Positions 25,601-34,868 of a stretch of DNA of 64,000 nucleotides are shown here, in pieces. Source of the stretch: Arenibacter sp041392165. Lineage in GTDB: Bacteria; Bacteroidota; Bacteroidia; Flavobacteriales; Flavobacteriaceae. The translations under genes were made by a program, and so were the position numbers. Where the stretch lies: contig JAWKMN010000005.1 in NCBI GenBank assembly GCA_041392165.1, positions 1-64,000 on the forward strand, read 5' to 3'. Under the pieces are notes generated by a model, which had not been told where the DNA came from, searched no databases, and saw nothing but the letters and a program-made list of their open reading frames with translations. Numbering within the stretch: the stretch's first letter is position 1; the number at the start of each line of letters is the position of its first letter.

Positions 25601-26806
25601 ATGTTGGGCGGTAAGAATATACTTTTGGGCATTACTGGGGGTATAGCCGCTTATAAAACCACTTTTCTGGTTCGTTTACTTATTAAAGCTGGCGCTAATG
25701 TTAAGGTTGTTTTAACAGAAAGCGCCAGTTCTTTTGTAGCCCCCTTAACCTTGGCTACCCTGTCCAAGAATGCCGTACTGTCTTCATTTGTAGATGAGGA
25801 AAACGGCAGCGTTTCTTGGAATAATCATGTAGAATTGGGACTTTGGGCAGACATTATGCTGATAGCTCCGGCCACCGCCAATACCCTGTCCAAAATGGCA
25901 AATGGCACCTGTGACAATCTGTTGATGGCCACCTATCTCTCGGCAAAGTGCCCTGTTTACTTTGCTCCGGCGATGGACTTGGATATGTATAAACATCCTT
26001 CCACCACGGCAACCTTTAAAAAGCTGTTATCCTTTGGGAATATAATGATTCCTGCCACATCCGGAGAGTTGGCCAGTGGGTTGATAGGGGAAGGCCGTAT
26101 GGCCGAACCCGAAGATATTGTAGGTTTTCTCAATGATCATCTGGGCAAGGGCCTGCCATTGGAAGGCAAAAAAGTATTGATTACGGCCGGCCCCACCTAT
26201 GAGGCTATAGATCCGGTTAGGTTTATAGGGAATCATTCATCTGGTCTAATGGGGTACGAATTGGCAAAAAATGCCGCCAAGCTTGGGGCCAAGGTATATT
26301 TGATATCCGGTCCATCTTATTTAAGTATACAACATTCCCAGATAGAACTGGTAAAAGTAACTTCGGCAGATGAAATGTACAACGCAACGGTAGCCTTTTA
26401 CCCGGAGATGGATATCGTTATATGTGCGGCCGCGGTAGCTGATTACAGACCAAAACTGGTGGCCGAACAGAAAATAAAGAAAACCCCAGATGAATTTACC
26501 ATCACCTTGGTAAAGAACAGGGATATTTTATTTTCTTTGGGAGAAATGAAAAAAAAACAGTTCTTGGTCGGTTTTGCGTTGGAAACCGAAAATGAGGTTG
26601 AAAACGCCATTGGAAAATTGAAACGGAAAAATTTGGACGCCATTGTCCTAAACTCTATGAACGATAGTGGTGCGGGTTTCGGAAAATTGACCAATAAAAT
26701 ATCGTTTATAGATAAGAATTTGGATATAAAAACGTTTGGGTTAAAGACCAAGGCAGAGGTGGCCTTGGATATTTTAAATGAAATCAAGAATAGGATCCAT
26801 GCGTAA
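25601..26806 (+). CDS. coaBC: Bifunctional phosphopantothenoylcysteine decarboxylase/synthetase CoaBC
   Basis: Joins cysteine to phosphopantothenate and decarboxylates the product in CoA synthesis. 401 residues. The N-terminal FMN-dependent CoaC domain shows 'ILLGITGGIAAYKT', 'NHVELGLWADIMLIAPATAN' and 'YFAPAMDLDMY'. The CoaB domain from about residue 190 shows 'KKVLITAGPTYEAIDPVRFI', 'NHSSGLMGYELA' and 'VDYRPK'-like 'AAAVADYRPK'. It ends overlapping the porD start. The pathway is completed by coaE at 32.6 kb. Confidence 0.97.
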   Translation: MLGGKNILLGITGGIAAYKTTFLVRLLIKAGANVKVVLTESASSFVAPLTLATLSKNAVLSSFVDEENGSVSWNNHVELGLWADIMLIAPATANTLSKMANGTCDNLLMATYLSAKCPVYFAPAMDLDMYKHPSTTATFKKLLSFGNIMIPATSGELASGLIGEGRMAEPEDIVGFLNDHLGKGLPLEGKKVLITAGPTYEAIDPVRFIGNHSSGLMGYELAKNAAKLGAKVYLISGPSYLSIQHSQIELVKVTSADEMYNATVAFYPEMDIVICAAAVADYRPKLVAEQKIKKTPDEFTITLVKNRDILFSLGEMKKKQFLVGFALETENEVENAIGKLKRKNLDAIVLNSMNDSGAGFGKLTNKISFIDKNLDIKTFGLKTKAEVALDILNEIKNRIHA

Positions 26807-27689
26807 TTTATCTTTGGCCATAATTTGTTTTATAACTTCCATTACCTTGGGAGCCCAAGAATTGAATTGTGTGGTTACCATAAATTCCGATCAGGTTGGA
26901 CAGACCAATCAACAAATTTTCAGGACCTTGGAGCGTTCCCTGAACGATTTTGTAAATAAGAATAGATGGTCCAATCGCGTCTACAGGGAGAATGAAAGGG
27001 TCAACGCCCAAATGTTCATTACCATTACGGAATATGAATCCAGTAGGTTTAAAGGGAATATACAGATCCAATCTTCAAGACCTGTTTTTAATACCTCCTA
27101 TGAAAGTCCTGTGTTTAATTATAAGGACAATCAATTCAGTTTTGATTATATAGAGTTTCAGCCTTTGATCTTGAACGAAAACAATATCACCTCCAATTTG
27201 GTAGGGGTAGTATCCTTCTATGCCTATATTATTTTGGGACTGGATGCCGACACTTTTTCTTTGGAGGGCGGAACCGATTTATACAAAAAGGCACAGCAAG
27301 TGGTTACCTTGTCCCAAAGTGCCGGTTTTTCCGGATGGACACAAACATCAGGGCAAAGAAGCAGGTTTGAGTTGGTGGATAACTTATTGTCCAATTCATA
27401 CAGGGAATATAGGATAGCCATGTACAATTATCACAGAAAGGGTTTGGATGTATTGGCAGATAACAACAGTACGGGAAAGCAGGTAATTGCCGGTAGTATG
27501 AGGTTGTTGGAAGCCATGGCGGGCAGATACCCCAATGCATTTTTGATCCAAACTTTTTTTGATGCGAAGTCGGAAGAGATACAAAACGTTTTTTCGGACG
27601 GACCTAAAGTGGATATTGTTCAGCTTAAACAAACCTTGAACAAAATTGCCCCAATTTATTCGTCAACTTGGAATCAAATAAAATTTTGA
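26799..27689 (+). CDS. porD: Type IX secretion accessory protein PorD (DUF4835)
   Basis: About 296 residues with a signal peptide ending near 'TLGAQELNC'. It matches DUF4835, named PorD in Porphyromonas gingivalis, where its loss affects type IX secretion. Conserved stretches include 'NQQIFRTLERSLNDFVNKNRW', 'NIQIQSSRPVFNTSYESPVF' and 'SFYAYIILGLDADTFSLEGG'. The ATG at 26799 (MRNLSLAI) begins the signal peptide; the ATG at 26778 would add seven residues inside coaBC. It follows coaBC in the same strand unit, which is the usual order in this group. Confidence 0.9.
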   Translation: MRNLSLAIICFITSITLGAQELNCVVTINSDQVGQTNQQIFRTLERSLNDFVNKNRWSNRVYRENERVNAQMFITITEYESSRFKGNIQIQSSRPVFNTSYESPVFNYKDNQFSFDYIEFQPLILNENNITSNLVGVVSFYAYIILGLDADTFSLEGGTDLYKKAQQVVTLSQSAGFSGWTQTSGQRSRFELVDNLLSNSYREYRIAMYNYHRKGLDVLADNNSTGKQVIAGSMRLLEAMAGRYPNAFLIQTFFDAKSEEIQNVFSDGPKVDIVQLKQTLNKIAPIYSSTWNQIKF

Positions 27690-27820
27690 TCGGAATTCCT
27701 TCCGATTAGAATATTATTTGCCTCCTTTCGGGATTGGATCGGGAAAATGGAATTTTTTTACTGCACATTTTTTTCCAAGACAATATCAATTATCTTTACG
27801 GCAATCTTAGACAATAAACG

Positions 27821-29473
27821 TTGCTGACAAATCTTTCTATAAAGAATTACGCCTTAATAGATCATCTAAACGTTAAGTTTACCAATGGTTTTACGGTAAT
27901 AACAGGTGAAACAGGTGCCGGAAAATCCATTTTATTGGGTGGGCTGTCCTTGGTATTGGGTAAAAGAGCGGATCTTTCCTCCTTACGGGAGAAGGAGGAT
28001 AAATGTATAGTAGAGGCGGAATTTGAAATTTCCAAATATGGCCTGGAGACTTTTTTTAGCGAAAATGATCTGGATTATGAGGCCAAGACCATCATTAGAA
28101 GGGAGATTTTGCCCAGTGGTAAATCTAGGGCCTTTATCAATGATTCCCCAGTAACCTTGGATATTCTATCCCGATTGGGAGATCAGTTGATAGATGTGCA
28201 CTCACAGCATCAAACCTTGCAACTTGCCGATAATGATTTTCAACTGAAGGTTATAGATGCCTTGGCCGATAACGGGCAGTTGCTTGAAGAGTACTCCTCA
28301 ATGTTGCTCATGTACCAATCTACACAAAAAGAGTTGCAAAAACTGGTGGATTTTCAGAATAGTGCCACTAAAGAACATGAATATAATAGTTTTTTGTTGC
28401 AGGAGTTAAATGCTGCACCTTTAAAGGAAGGGATATTGGAGGAATTGGAGGAGCAGTACGAACAGCTGAACAATGTGGAGATTATCCTGGAGCAATTGTC
28501 CCATGGACAACAACTATTGAATGATGAGCGGATTGGGCTCATAAATCTACTTTCAGCGCTTAAGCAGGTGTCCAATAGGTTGGCCGGTTTTGGCCACCAA
28601 TATTCTGATATAAATGAGCGCGTAAAATCGGTGTTTATTGAGCTGGATGATATTTTCAACGAATTCACAGTCCTAAATGATAAGGTAGAGGCGGATCCAC
28701 AGTTGCTGGAACAGGTAAGTGCCAAGCTTCAATTGCTTTATGACCTTTTAAAGAAGCACAAGGTCCAGACTATTCCGGAATTGTTACAAATAAGGACCAA
28801 CTTGGATGAACAGGTAAGTGCCACGGAGAATGTTGCTGCGGATATAGACCGTAAAAGGGAGGAGCTACAGCAATTGGTACAGGCCTTGAACATCAAGGCA
28901 TCCGGTATAAGTAAGAAAAGGAAGTTGGTCGTTCCAAAGCTGAAAAGCCAATTGGAGGAAACTTTGATCGATTTAGGAATGGCAAGTGCTACCTTTAAAA
29001 TTGAAATTTCGGCAGCCAAAGAGTTTAAACCTACGGGAAAGGATGATCTCAGCTTTTTGTTTTCGGCGAACAAGGGGTCTGCTTATGGAGATCTTAAGAA
29101 AGTGGCCTCTGGTGGGGAACTTTCTAGGATTATGTTGACCATTAAGGCTATTTTGGCCCGATACGAACAGCTGCCTACCATGATGTTCGATGAGATAGAT
29201 ACTGGGGTATCCGGGGAAATTTCCAATAAAATGGGAGATATTATGAAGGATATGAGCAATTCCATGCAGATATTTTCCATTACCCACCTGCCACAGGTGG
29301 CCGCCAAAGGGGTGCATCATTTTAAGGTTTTCAAGGAGGAGGAACTGATGGGGACCAACACCAAAATGAAAAGGCTTTCTTTGGAAGAAAGGGTTGTAGA
29401 ACTGGCAGAAATGTTGGGGGGGAAAAATTTGTCAGAATCGGCTTTGGCACATGCAAGGCAATTATTGGATTAA
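27821..29473 (+). CDS. recN: DNA repair protein RecN
   Basis: SMC-like ATPase acting in double-strand break repair. 550 residues, normal length: Walker A 'VITGETGAGKSILLGGL' near residue 27, a long coiled coil in the middle, and the C-terminal 'VASGGELSRIMLTIKAI' signature with Walker B 'TMMFDEIDTGVSG' and 'FSITHLPQVAA'. The start is TTG at 27821: an in-frame TAA stands two codons before it, and the sequence 'LTNLSIKNYALIDHL' is the family N-terminus. No ATG can serve. Confidence 0.96.
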   Translation: MLTNLSIKNYALIDHLNVKFTNGFTVITGETGAGKSILLGGLSLVLGKRADLSSLREKEDKCIVEAEFEISKYGLETFFSENDLDYEAKTIIRREILPSGKSRAFINDSPVTLDILSRLGDQLIDVHSQHQTLQLADNDFQLKVIDALADNGQLLEEYSSMLLMYQSTQKELQKLVDFQNSATKEHEYNSFLLQELNAAPLKEGILEELEEQYEQLNNVEIILEQLSHGQQLLNDERIGLINLLSALKQVSNRLAGFGHQYSDINERVKSVFIELDDIFNEFTVLNDKVEADPQLLEQVSAKLQLLYDLLKKHKVQTIPELLQIRTNLDEQVSATENVAADIDRKREELQQLVQALNIKASGISKKRKLVVPKLKSQLEETLIDLGMASATFKIEISAAKEFKPTGKDDLSFLFSANKGSAYGDLKKVASGGELSRIMLTIKAILARYEQLPTMMFDEIDTGVSGEISNKMGDIMKDMSNSMQIFSITHLPQVAAKGVHHFKVFKEEELMGTNTKMKRLSLEERVVELAEMLGGKNLSESALAHARQLLD

Positions 29474-29681
29474 CTTTCGTATGCGGCGATAGGGAATCCC
29501 CGAATACCTATGGGATATTTTATGGGCCTATACGTGTAAGGCCATCTTATTTCAAATACACCCGTATCCATTGTAAAAGTGGATGTAACAATGCATTTAA
29601 GGGACAATGATCAAGGGTGTTCCATAAGTGGAAATGATTTTTATACCTTCTTCATTCTACGGTCTGCCCATTAATTTTTAA

Positions 29682-29689
29682 TATCTTTG
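29682..29689 (+). promoter_or_regulatory. -7 box (TATCTTTG) for fabI
   Basis: Perfect TAnnTTTG match, 28 bp before the fabI ATG. The -33 part is not clear. Confidence 0.5.
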
Positions 29690-29717
29690 ACGATCTAAAA
29701 AGCACAAATAATAGACT

Positions 29718-30530
29718 ATGTCATTTAATTTATTAAAAGGGAAAAAGGGAATTATTTTTGGGGCACTGGACGCTAATTCCATCGCTTGGAAAACTGCCGA
29801 AACCATACATGCCGAAGGGGGTACCTTTATCCTGACCAATGCGCCTATAGCCATGCGTATGGGGCAGATAGATGAACTTGCAAAAAATACGGGCTCCAAG
29901 GTTATTCCTGCCGATGCCACCAATGAAGAGGATTTGGATAATCTGGTTAGGCGATCCATGGAGATTTTGGGAGGTAAAATAGATTTTGTATTGCACGCCA
30001 TTGGGATGTCCGTCAACGTACGTAAAGGAAGGGCCTATACGGATGAGAAATATGACTTTACGGCCAAAGGTTGGGATGTATCCGCCCTCTCTTTCCACAA
30101 AGTAATGCAGAGCCTCTACAAGGCGGATGCCATGAACGAATGGGGAAGCATCGTAGCCTTGACCTATATGGCCGCCCAGCGAACTTTTCCGGATTATAAT
30201 GATATGGCCGACAATAAGGCGTATTTGGAATCGGTTGCCCGTAGTTTTGGCTACTTTTTTGGTAAGGAGAAGAAGGTAAGGGTGAATACCATATCCCAAT
30301 CTCCTACAGTTACCACGGCAGGACAGGGGGTTAAAGGGTTTAACAATTTTATTTCCTATGCCGAAAAAATGTCCCCTTTGGGAAATGCGACCGCTCAGGA
30401 TTGTGCGGATTATACCGTTACACTATTTTCGGATTTCACCAGAAAGGTTACCATGCAGAATTTGTTTCACGATGGCGGTTTTTCCAATACAGGTGTTAGT
30501 CAGGAAATAATCGATAAATTTTCAGAATAG
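29718..30530 (+). CDS. fabI: Enoyl-[acyl-carrier-protein] reductase FabI
   Basis: Reduces enoyl-ACP in the last step of each fatty acid elongation cycle, using NADH. 270 residues of the short-chain dehydrogenase fold. The nucleotide-binding part is 'GIIFGALDANSIAWKTAETI', and the catalytic Tyr-x6-Lys is Tyr160 to Lys167 ('YNDMADNK'), with Tyr150 nearby, both typical of FabI rather than other SDRs. 'QSPTVTTAGQGVKGF' binds substrate. It is monocistronic with its own -7 box. Confidence 0.95.
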   Translation: MSFNLLKGKKGIIFGALDANSIAWKTAETIHAEGGTFILTNAPIAMRMGQIDELAKNTGSKVIPADATNEEDLDNLVRRSMEILGGKIDFVLHAIGMSVNVRKGRAYTDEKYDFTAKGWDVSALSFHKVMQSLYKADAMNEWGSIVALTYMAAQRTFPDYNDMADNKAYLESVARSFGYFFGKEKKVRVNTISQSPTVTTAGQGVKGFNNFISYAEKMSPLGNATAQDCADYTVTLFSDFTRKVTMQNLFHDGGFSNTGVSQEIIDKFSE

Positions 30531-30653
30531 CTTGCCCAATAGCCAAGTTATTTTAATACGGGGTTGTATATTATAAATGGCATATGCCTTTGCATTTTGG
30601 GCGAAGGCAGGCCAACACTATTGTTCCGCAATTTTAAATGGTAAAAAAACTCA

Positions 30654-31661
30654 ATGGATTTTTTCTTTTCTTTTATAGTACCGGTTTACAATAGACCCAA
30701 TGAAGTACAAGAATTGCTGGAAAGCCTTTCATTGCAGGACTATGATAAACCTTTTGAGGTGGTGGTAGTAGAGGACGGTTCGCGGGAAAGCTCCGAGGAT
30801 ATAGTGAAAAAGTATAAGGATGAATTGTCCATAACCTACTTGAAGAAGAAGAACTCGGGTCCTGGGGATTCCCGTAATTATGGAATGAAACGCGCACATG
30901 GCAATTATTTTATAGTGCTGGATTCCGATTGTATAATTCCACGCCATTATTTATCCGTGGTGGAGAAATCTTTGAAAAATAATTATGTGGATTGTTTTGG
31001 AGGGCCGGATGCGGCACACCCAACTTTTACCCCTGTACAAAAGGCTATTAATTATGCTATGACTTCTATCCTTACCACGGGGGGCATAAGGGGGAACAAG
31101 AGGGCGGTGGGTAAATTTCAACCTAGGAGCTTTAATATGGGAATATCTAGGGCGGCCTTTGAAAAAACCCTTGGATATGGCAATATACACCCAGGGGAAG
31201 ATCCAGATCTTACCTTTAGGATATGGGAAGCGGGCTATGATACCAAATTTATCCAAGATGCCTTTGTATACCACAAGAGGCGTATAGATTGGAGTAAATT
31301 TTACATCCAGGTAAAGAAATTTGGAATGGTAAGGCCCATTTTAAATCATTGGCATCCGAGCAGTGCCAAAATTACGTATTGGTTTCCTACCCTGTTCTGT
31401 CTAGGGTTTGTAGGGGCCATGGCCTTGATGTCTTTAGGGGTATTGTGGCCAATTGTATTATATGTCCTATATTTTGGTTTACTTTTTGTACATTCCATGG
31501 TAGTCAATAAAAATTTTAAGGTGGCCGGGCTGTCATTGGTAGCGGTGGTCATCCAATTTGTGGGCTATGGATATGGATTTTTGAAAAATTCGACGCTAAT
31601 GGCCATAAGCAATAAAAAGCCTGAGGAGTTATTTCCTAAGCTTTTCTTTAAAACGCTGTAA
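30654..31661 (+). CDS. Family 2 glycosyltransferase with C-terminal membrane helices
   Basis: 335 residues. The N-terminal GT-A domain shows 'FSFIVPVYNRPNEVQELLES', the acidic 'VVVEDGSRESSE', 'NYGMKRAHGNYFIVLDSDC' (the DxD-like motif) and 'HPGEDPDLTFRIW'. Two or more membrane helices near the C-terminus (about 245-315) anchor it to the inner membrane. It transfers a sugar from a nucleotide donor to an unknown acceptor, perhaps a lipid or glycan. It lies 4 bp before the YbbR gene. Confidence 0.9.
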   Translation: MDFFFSFIVPVYNRPNEVQELLESLSLQDYDKPFEVVVVEDGSRESSEDIVKKYKDELSITYLKKKNSGPGDSRNYGMKRAHGNYFIVLDSDCIIPRHYLSVVEKSLKNNYVDCFGGPDAAHPTFTPVQKAINYAMTSILTTGGIRGNKRAVGKFQPRSFNMGISRAAFEKTLGYGNIHPGEDPDLTFRIWEAGYDTKFIQDAFVYHKRRIDWSKFYIQVKKFGMVRPILNHWHPSSAKITYWFPTLFCLGFVGAMALMSLGVLWPIVLYVLYFGLLFVHSMVVNKNFKVAGLSLVAVVIQFVGYGYGFLKNSTLMAISNKKPEELFPKLFFKTL

Positions 31662-31665
31662 TAAG

Positions 31666-32622
31666 TTGATAGATAAAATTAAAAACGGGCTAAATAAAAG
31701 AAAGGTTAAACTGTTTTTGATCTTTCTATTATGTTCCGGTCTGGCTTGGTTTGTTAGTAATTTAGCGGAACAATATTCCAATACCACCACCTTTGATGTT
31801 GATTATGGCAGTACGCCGGACAGCTTATTGCTGAATAGCGTTTCCAAAAATAACATTAAAGTTAGGTTAAGGGCCAGTGGGTTTCAATTCTTGATGTTCG
31901 GATTTAAAAACAAAACAGTGAAGGTGGATCTTTCCGAATTGGAAAAACGAGGTTCCAAGTATTTTGTTTCCCCTTCGGCATACAGAAGTCAAATAGAAAA
32001 CCAACTTTCAAAATTTATTAAGGTTGAGGACATGGACAAGGATACCTTGTTTTTTAATTTCCAAAGACTTTTTAAAAAAAAGGTTCCTGTACTCCCTAAG
32101 GTAACCATAGATCTGGAGCAAAACTATCTTATGGACAACACGTATTTCTTGTTGCCAGATTCCATTACCGTAATGGGCCCCAAAAAGGAAATAGATACAT
32201 TGAGGGGCCTTACTACCCAAACTTTGGTATTGCCACATACGACCAGTGATATTTCCCAAAAAATAAAATTGAAACTTCCGCCCGATCTAAAAAATACCAA
32301 ATATTCCCATCATAGTGTAACCTTATCCGCCAAAGTGTTTAAATTTTCAGAAAGGGTTTTTAAGGTTCCGGTAGAGGTTGTCAATGTGCCGGAAGGTGTC
32401 GGCATAAGAACGTTTCCAGAATTGGTATCGGTTTTGTGTAGGGGGCGTTTGAAGACCATTAAAGAATTGTTGGTGACCGATTTTGTGGTCACGGCCAATT
32501 ATTCGGACCTCAGGGACAAAAATGAAAATGTTTTGGATCTAAAACTAACGAAAAGGCCCGATAGCGTGAATGTTGTGCAGTTAAAGGAAAATAAGGTTGA
32601 ATTTATACTGAAGCGGCAATGA
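31666..32622 (+). CDS. YbbR-like domain protein (CdaR-like)
   Basis: 318 residues: one N-terminal membrane helix (about 14-31, 'KLFLIFLLCSGLAWFVS') then extracytoplasmic YbbR-like repeats ('FKVPVEVVNVPEGVGIRTFP', 'VTVMGPKKEID'-like 'ITVMGPKKEIDTL'). In Firmicutes such proteins (CdaR) control the diadenylate cyclase CdaA; no cyclase gene is next to it here. The start is TTG at 31666 (LIDKIKNGLNKRKVK). Its end overlaps coaE by 4 bp. Confidence 0.83.
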   Translation: MIDKIKNGLNKRKVKLFLIFLLCSGLAWFVSNLAEQYSNTTTFDVDYGSTPDSLLLNSVSKNNIKVRLRASGFQFLMFGFKNKTVKVDLSELEKRGSKYFVSPSAYRSQIENQLSKFIKVEDMDKDTLFFNFQRLFKKKVPVLPKVTIDLEQNYLMDNTYFLLPDSITVMGPKKEIDTLRGLTTQTLVLPHTTSDISQKIKLKLPPDLKNTKYSHHSVTLSAKVFKFSERVFKVPVEVVNVPEGVGIRTFPELVSVLCRGRLKTIKELLVTDFVVTANYSDLRDKNENVLDLKLTKRPDSVNVVQLKENKVEFILKRQ

Positions 32623-33206
32623 TAATAGTGGGACTGACGGGAGGTATTGGTAGTGGAAAATCCACTGTGGGATCCATGTTCAAAAAATTAGGGGTGCCCA
32701 TATATAATTCAGATTTGGAAGCGAAGAACCTAATGGGCCGTTCCAAAAAGATCAAAAAGGATATTGAAGCCCTCTTGGGTAAGGGGAGTTATATGGATGG
32801 GGAACCCAATAGGGAATATATTGCCCAAAAAGTGTTTAACGACAAGCTATTATTGCGGGATCTCAACAAAATAGTACATCCCGCTGTGAGACGTCATTTT
32901 AAAAGTTGGTGCCAACGTCAGAATGCAGCCTATGTAATTCAAGAGGCCGCCATTATATTCGAAAATGGGATGCAGGAACGTTACGATAAAATAATCCTAG
33001 TGACGGCACCAAAGGACATCAGGATACAAAGGGTTATGGATAGGGATGGAATACCCTCAGAACAGGTATTGGCACGTATGGATAATCAATGGCCGGATAG
33101 TGAAAAACAGAAGTTTTCAGACTTCATTATTGAAAATGTCGATCGCAAAGCCACGGAGGGGGAGGTTTTTCGAATTCATCATAAATTGCTTAAAATTAAG
33201 GTTTAA
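32619..33206 (+). CDS. coaE: Dephospho-CoA kinase
   Basis: Last step of CoA synthesis: phosphorylates the 3' hydroxyl of dephospho-CoA. 195 residues with the P-loop 'GLTGGIGSGKSTVG' (5-18), 'YNSDLEAKNLM' and the lid 'RIQRVMDRDGI'. It overlaps the YbbR gene by 4 bp (ATGA) and is thus co-translated with it. It completes the pathway begun by coaBC at 25.6 kb. Confidence 0.96.
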   Translation: MIIVGLTGGIGSGKSTVGSMFKKLGVPIYNSDLEAKNLMGRSKKIKKDIEALLGKGSYMDGEPNREYIAQKVFNDKLLLRDLNKIVHPAVRRHFKSWCQRQNAAYVIQEAAIIFENGMQERYDKIILVTAPKDIRIQRVMDRDGIPSEQVLARMDNQWPDSEKQKFSDFIIENVDRKATEGEVFRIHHKLLKIKV

Positions 33207-33271
33207 GCGCTAAATTTTAACATTTTTGTTAAGGTTAGGTTAAACGTGCATTTCACTAAATGTTAAATTTT

Positions 33272-33279
33272 TAATTTTG
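33272..33279 (+). promoter_or_regulatory. -7 box (TAATTTTG) close to the histidine kinase start
   Basis: Perfect TAnnTTTG match ending 7 bp before the kinase ATG at 33287. If used, the transcript would be leaderless or nearly so. Confidence 0.45.
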
Positions 33280-33286
33280 TCGATAA

Positions 33287-34861
33287 ATGAATAAGAGGTT
33301 ATTTGGTCTTTTGGTAGTCTTAATGAGCCTTTCCCTAATAGGAATCATCTTTGTTCAGAGTTATTGGATAAATAAGTCGGTATCGGACAAGGAAGAACAA
33401 TTTTCAAATACCGTCAACCAAATATTGAGTAAGGTTGTAGATAATATTGAAAAGCGTGAGGTACAGGATTACCTAAACGAATTTTACAAGCTTAGTGATA
33501 GTATTGGAAAGCCAAAGGCTACCCATCTTAAGAATTTTTTCTTTTTTGATCGTGATATCAACTCCAACGAAATTAAGCTTTATAGCCATGGGATATTGGA
33601 GGAAGATTATACAATGGCATCTACGTTCTTTGATATAGGTTTGGACACCACCACTTTTAGGAATATTACCAGTACCAGGACTACCGAGATTTTCAAAGAA
33701 GATTTTGGCCTGGATGGGACTCAATATTCCTTGACGCCTGTTCAAAAGCTCGAAAAAATCGGATCTATGACAGATCTTGATAAGTTTGCTTTGGACGATG
33801 TTTTTAGGGAACAGGCAAAAAATAGGCCCATCCATAAAAGGGTGTCCAAACAGGAGGTTGAGCTGATGCTTGGCCGGGAGTTAAATAATAGGGGTATCGA
33901 TATAGATTATGAATATGGGGTATATAGTAAAGGACTGCCCACTAAAGTAAAATCCCAAAAATTTAAATTCTCCGAGACCACTCTTTATAAGGCACCCTTA
34001 TTTAAGGATAGTGAAGGAAATACCAATTTTTCCCTATTGCTGACCTTTCCCAAAAAGAAAAGGTTCCTTATACAGTCCATTCTCGGAATGGCACTTTTGT
34101 CCCTAACCTTTACCTTGGTTATTGTAGTGGCCTATTCCAGTGCCATCTATCAGTTGATAAAACAGAAGCAGATTTCAGAAATTAAATCGGACTTTATCAA
34201 CAACATGACCCATGAGTTTAAAACTCCAATTGCCACCATAAACTTGGCAGTTGAAGCCATTAAGAACCCTAAAATTATAGGAGACAAGGAGAAGGTAATG
34301 CGCTATTTGCAAATGATAAGGGACGAGAACAAGAGAATGCATGCGCAGGTGGAGAATGTACTACGGATATCCAAGTTGGAAAAAAATCAGTTGGATATTA
34401 GTAAGGATAGGGCGGATGTACACGACATAATAGAAGATGCCATTACCCATGTAGAGCTTATAGTGGCGGATAGGGGGGGGTATATCAGGCCCCATTTGAA
34501 GGCAGAACGATCCGAGGTATTGGCCAATGAGATGCATTTTACCAATGTTATTGTGAATATATTGGATAATGCAATGAAATATTCGCCGGGAGTGCCCAAG
34601 ATCGATGTCTTTACCGAAGTGGTCGGGAATTCCATCATTATAAAAATACAGGACCAGGGGGCCGGAATGGGCAAGGCGGTATTAAAAAAGGTTTTTGAAA
34701 AGTTCTATAGGGAACACACAGGGGACATACACAATGTGAAGGGTCACGGTTTAGGGCTCGCTTACGTAAAAAAAATAGTTGATGATCATCAAGGTGAGGT
34801 TTATGCAGAAAGTGAAAAAGGAAAAGGAAGCACTTTTTATATTAAACTACCTTTAATTTAA
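33287..34861 (+). CDS. Sensor histidine kinase (RprX-like)
   Basis: 524 residues. Two membrane helices (about 7-28 and 262-290) enclose a periplasmic sensor of some 230 residues. The cytoplasmic part has the H box 'NNMTHEFKTPIATINL' (His309), an N box 'NVIVNILDNAMKYSP', 'KIQDQGAGMG' and 'GHGLGLAYVKKIV'. There is no HAMP domain. This layout and the partner fit the RprX/RprY system known in Bacteroidota; the signal is unknown. It lies 7 bp before the regulator gene. Confidence 0.9.
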   Translation: MNKRLFGLLVVLMSLSLIGIIFVQSYWINKSVSDKEEQFSNTVNQILSKVVDNIEKREVQDYLNEFYKLSDSIGKPKATHLKNFFFFDRDINSNEIKLYSHGILEEDYTMASTFFDIGLDTTTFRNITSTRTTEIFKEDFGLDGTQYSLTPVQKLEKIGSMTDLDKFALDDVFREQAKNRPIHKRVSKQEVELMLGRELNNRGIDIDYEYGVYSKGLPTKVKSQKFKFSETTLYKAPLFKDSEGNTNFSLLLTFPKKKRFLIQSILGMALLSLTFTLVIVVAYSSAIYQLIKQKQISEIKSDFINNMTHEFKTPIATINLAVEAIKNPKIIGDKEKVMRYLQMIRDENKRMHAQVENVLRISKLEKNQLDISKDRADVHDIIEDAITHVELIVADRGGYIRPHLKAERSEVLANEMHFTNVIVNILDNAMKYSPGVPKIDVFTEVVGNSIIIKIQDQGAGMGKAVLKKVFEKFYREHTGDIHNVKGHGLGLAYVKKIVDDHQGEVYAESEKGKGSTFYIKLPLI

Positions 34862-34868
34862 AACAATA

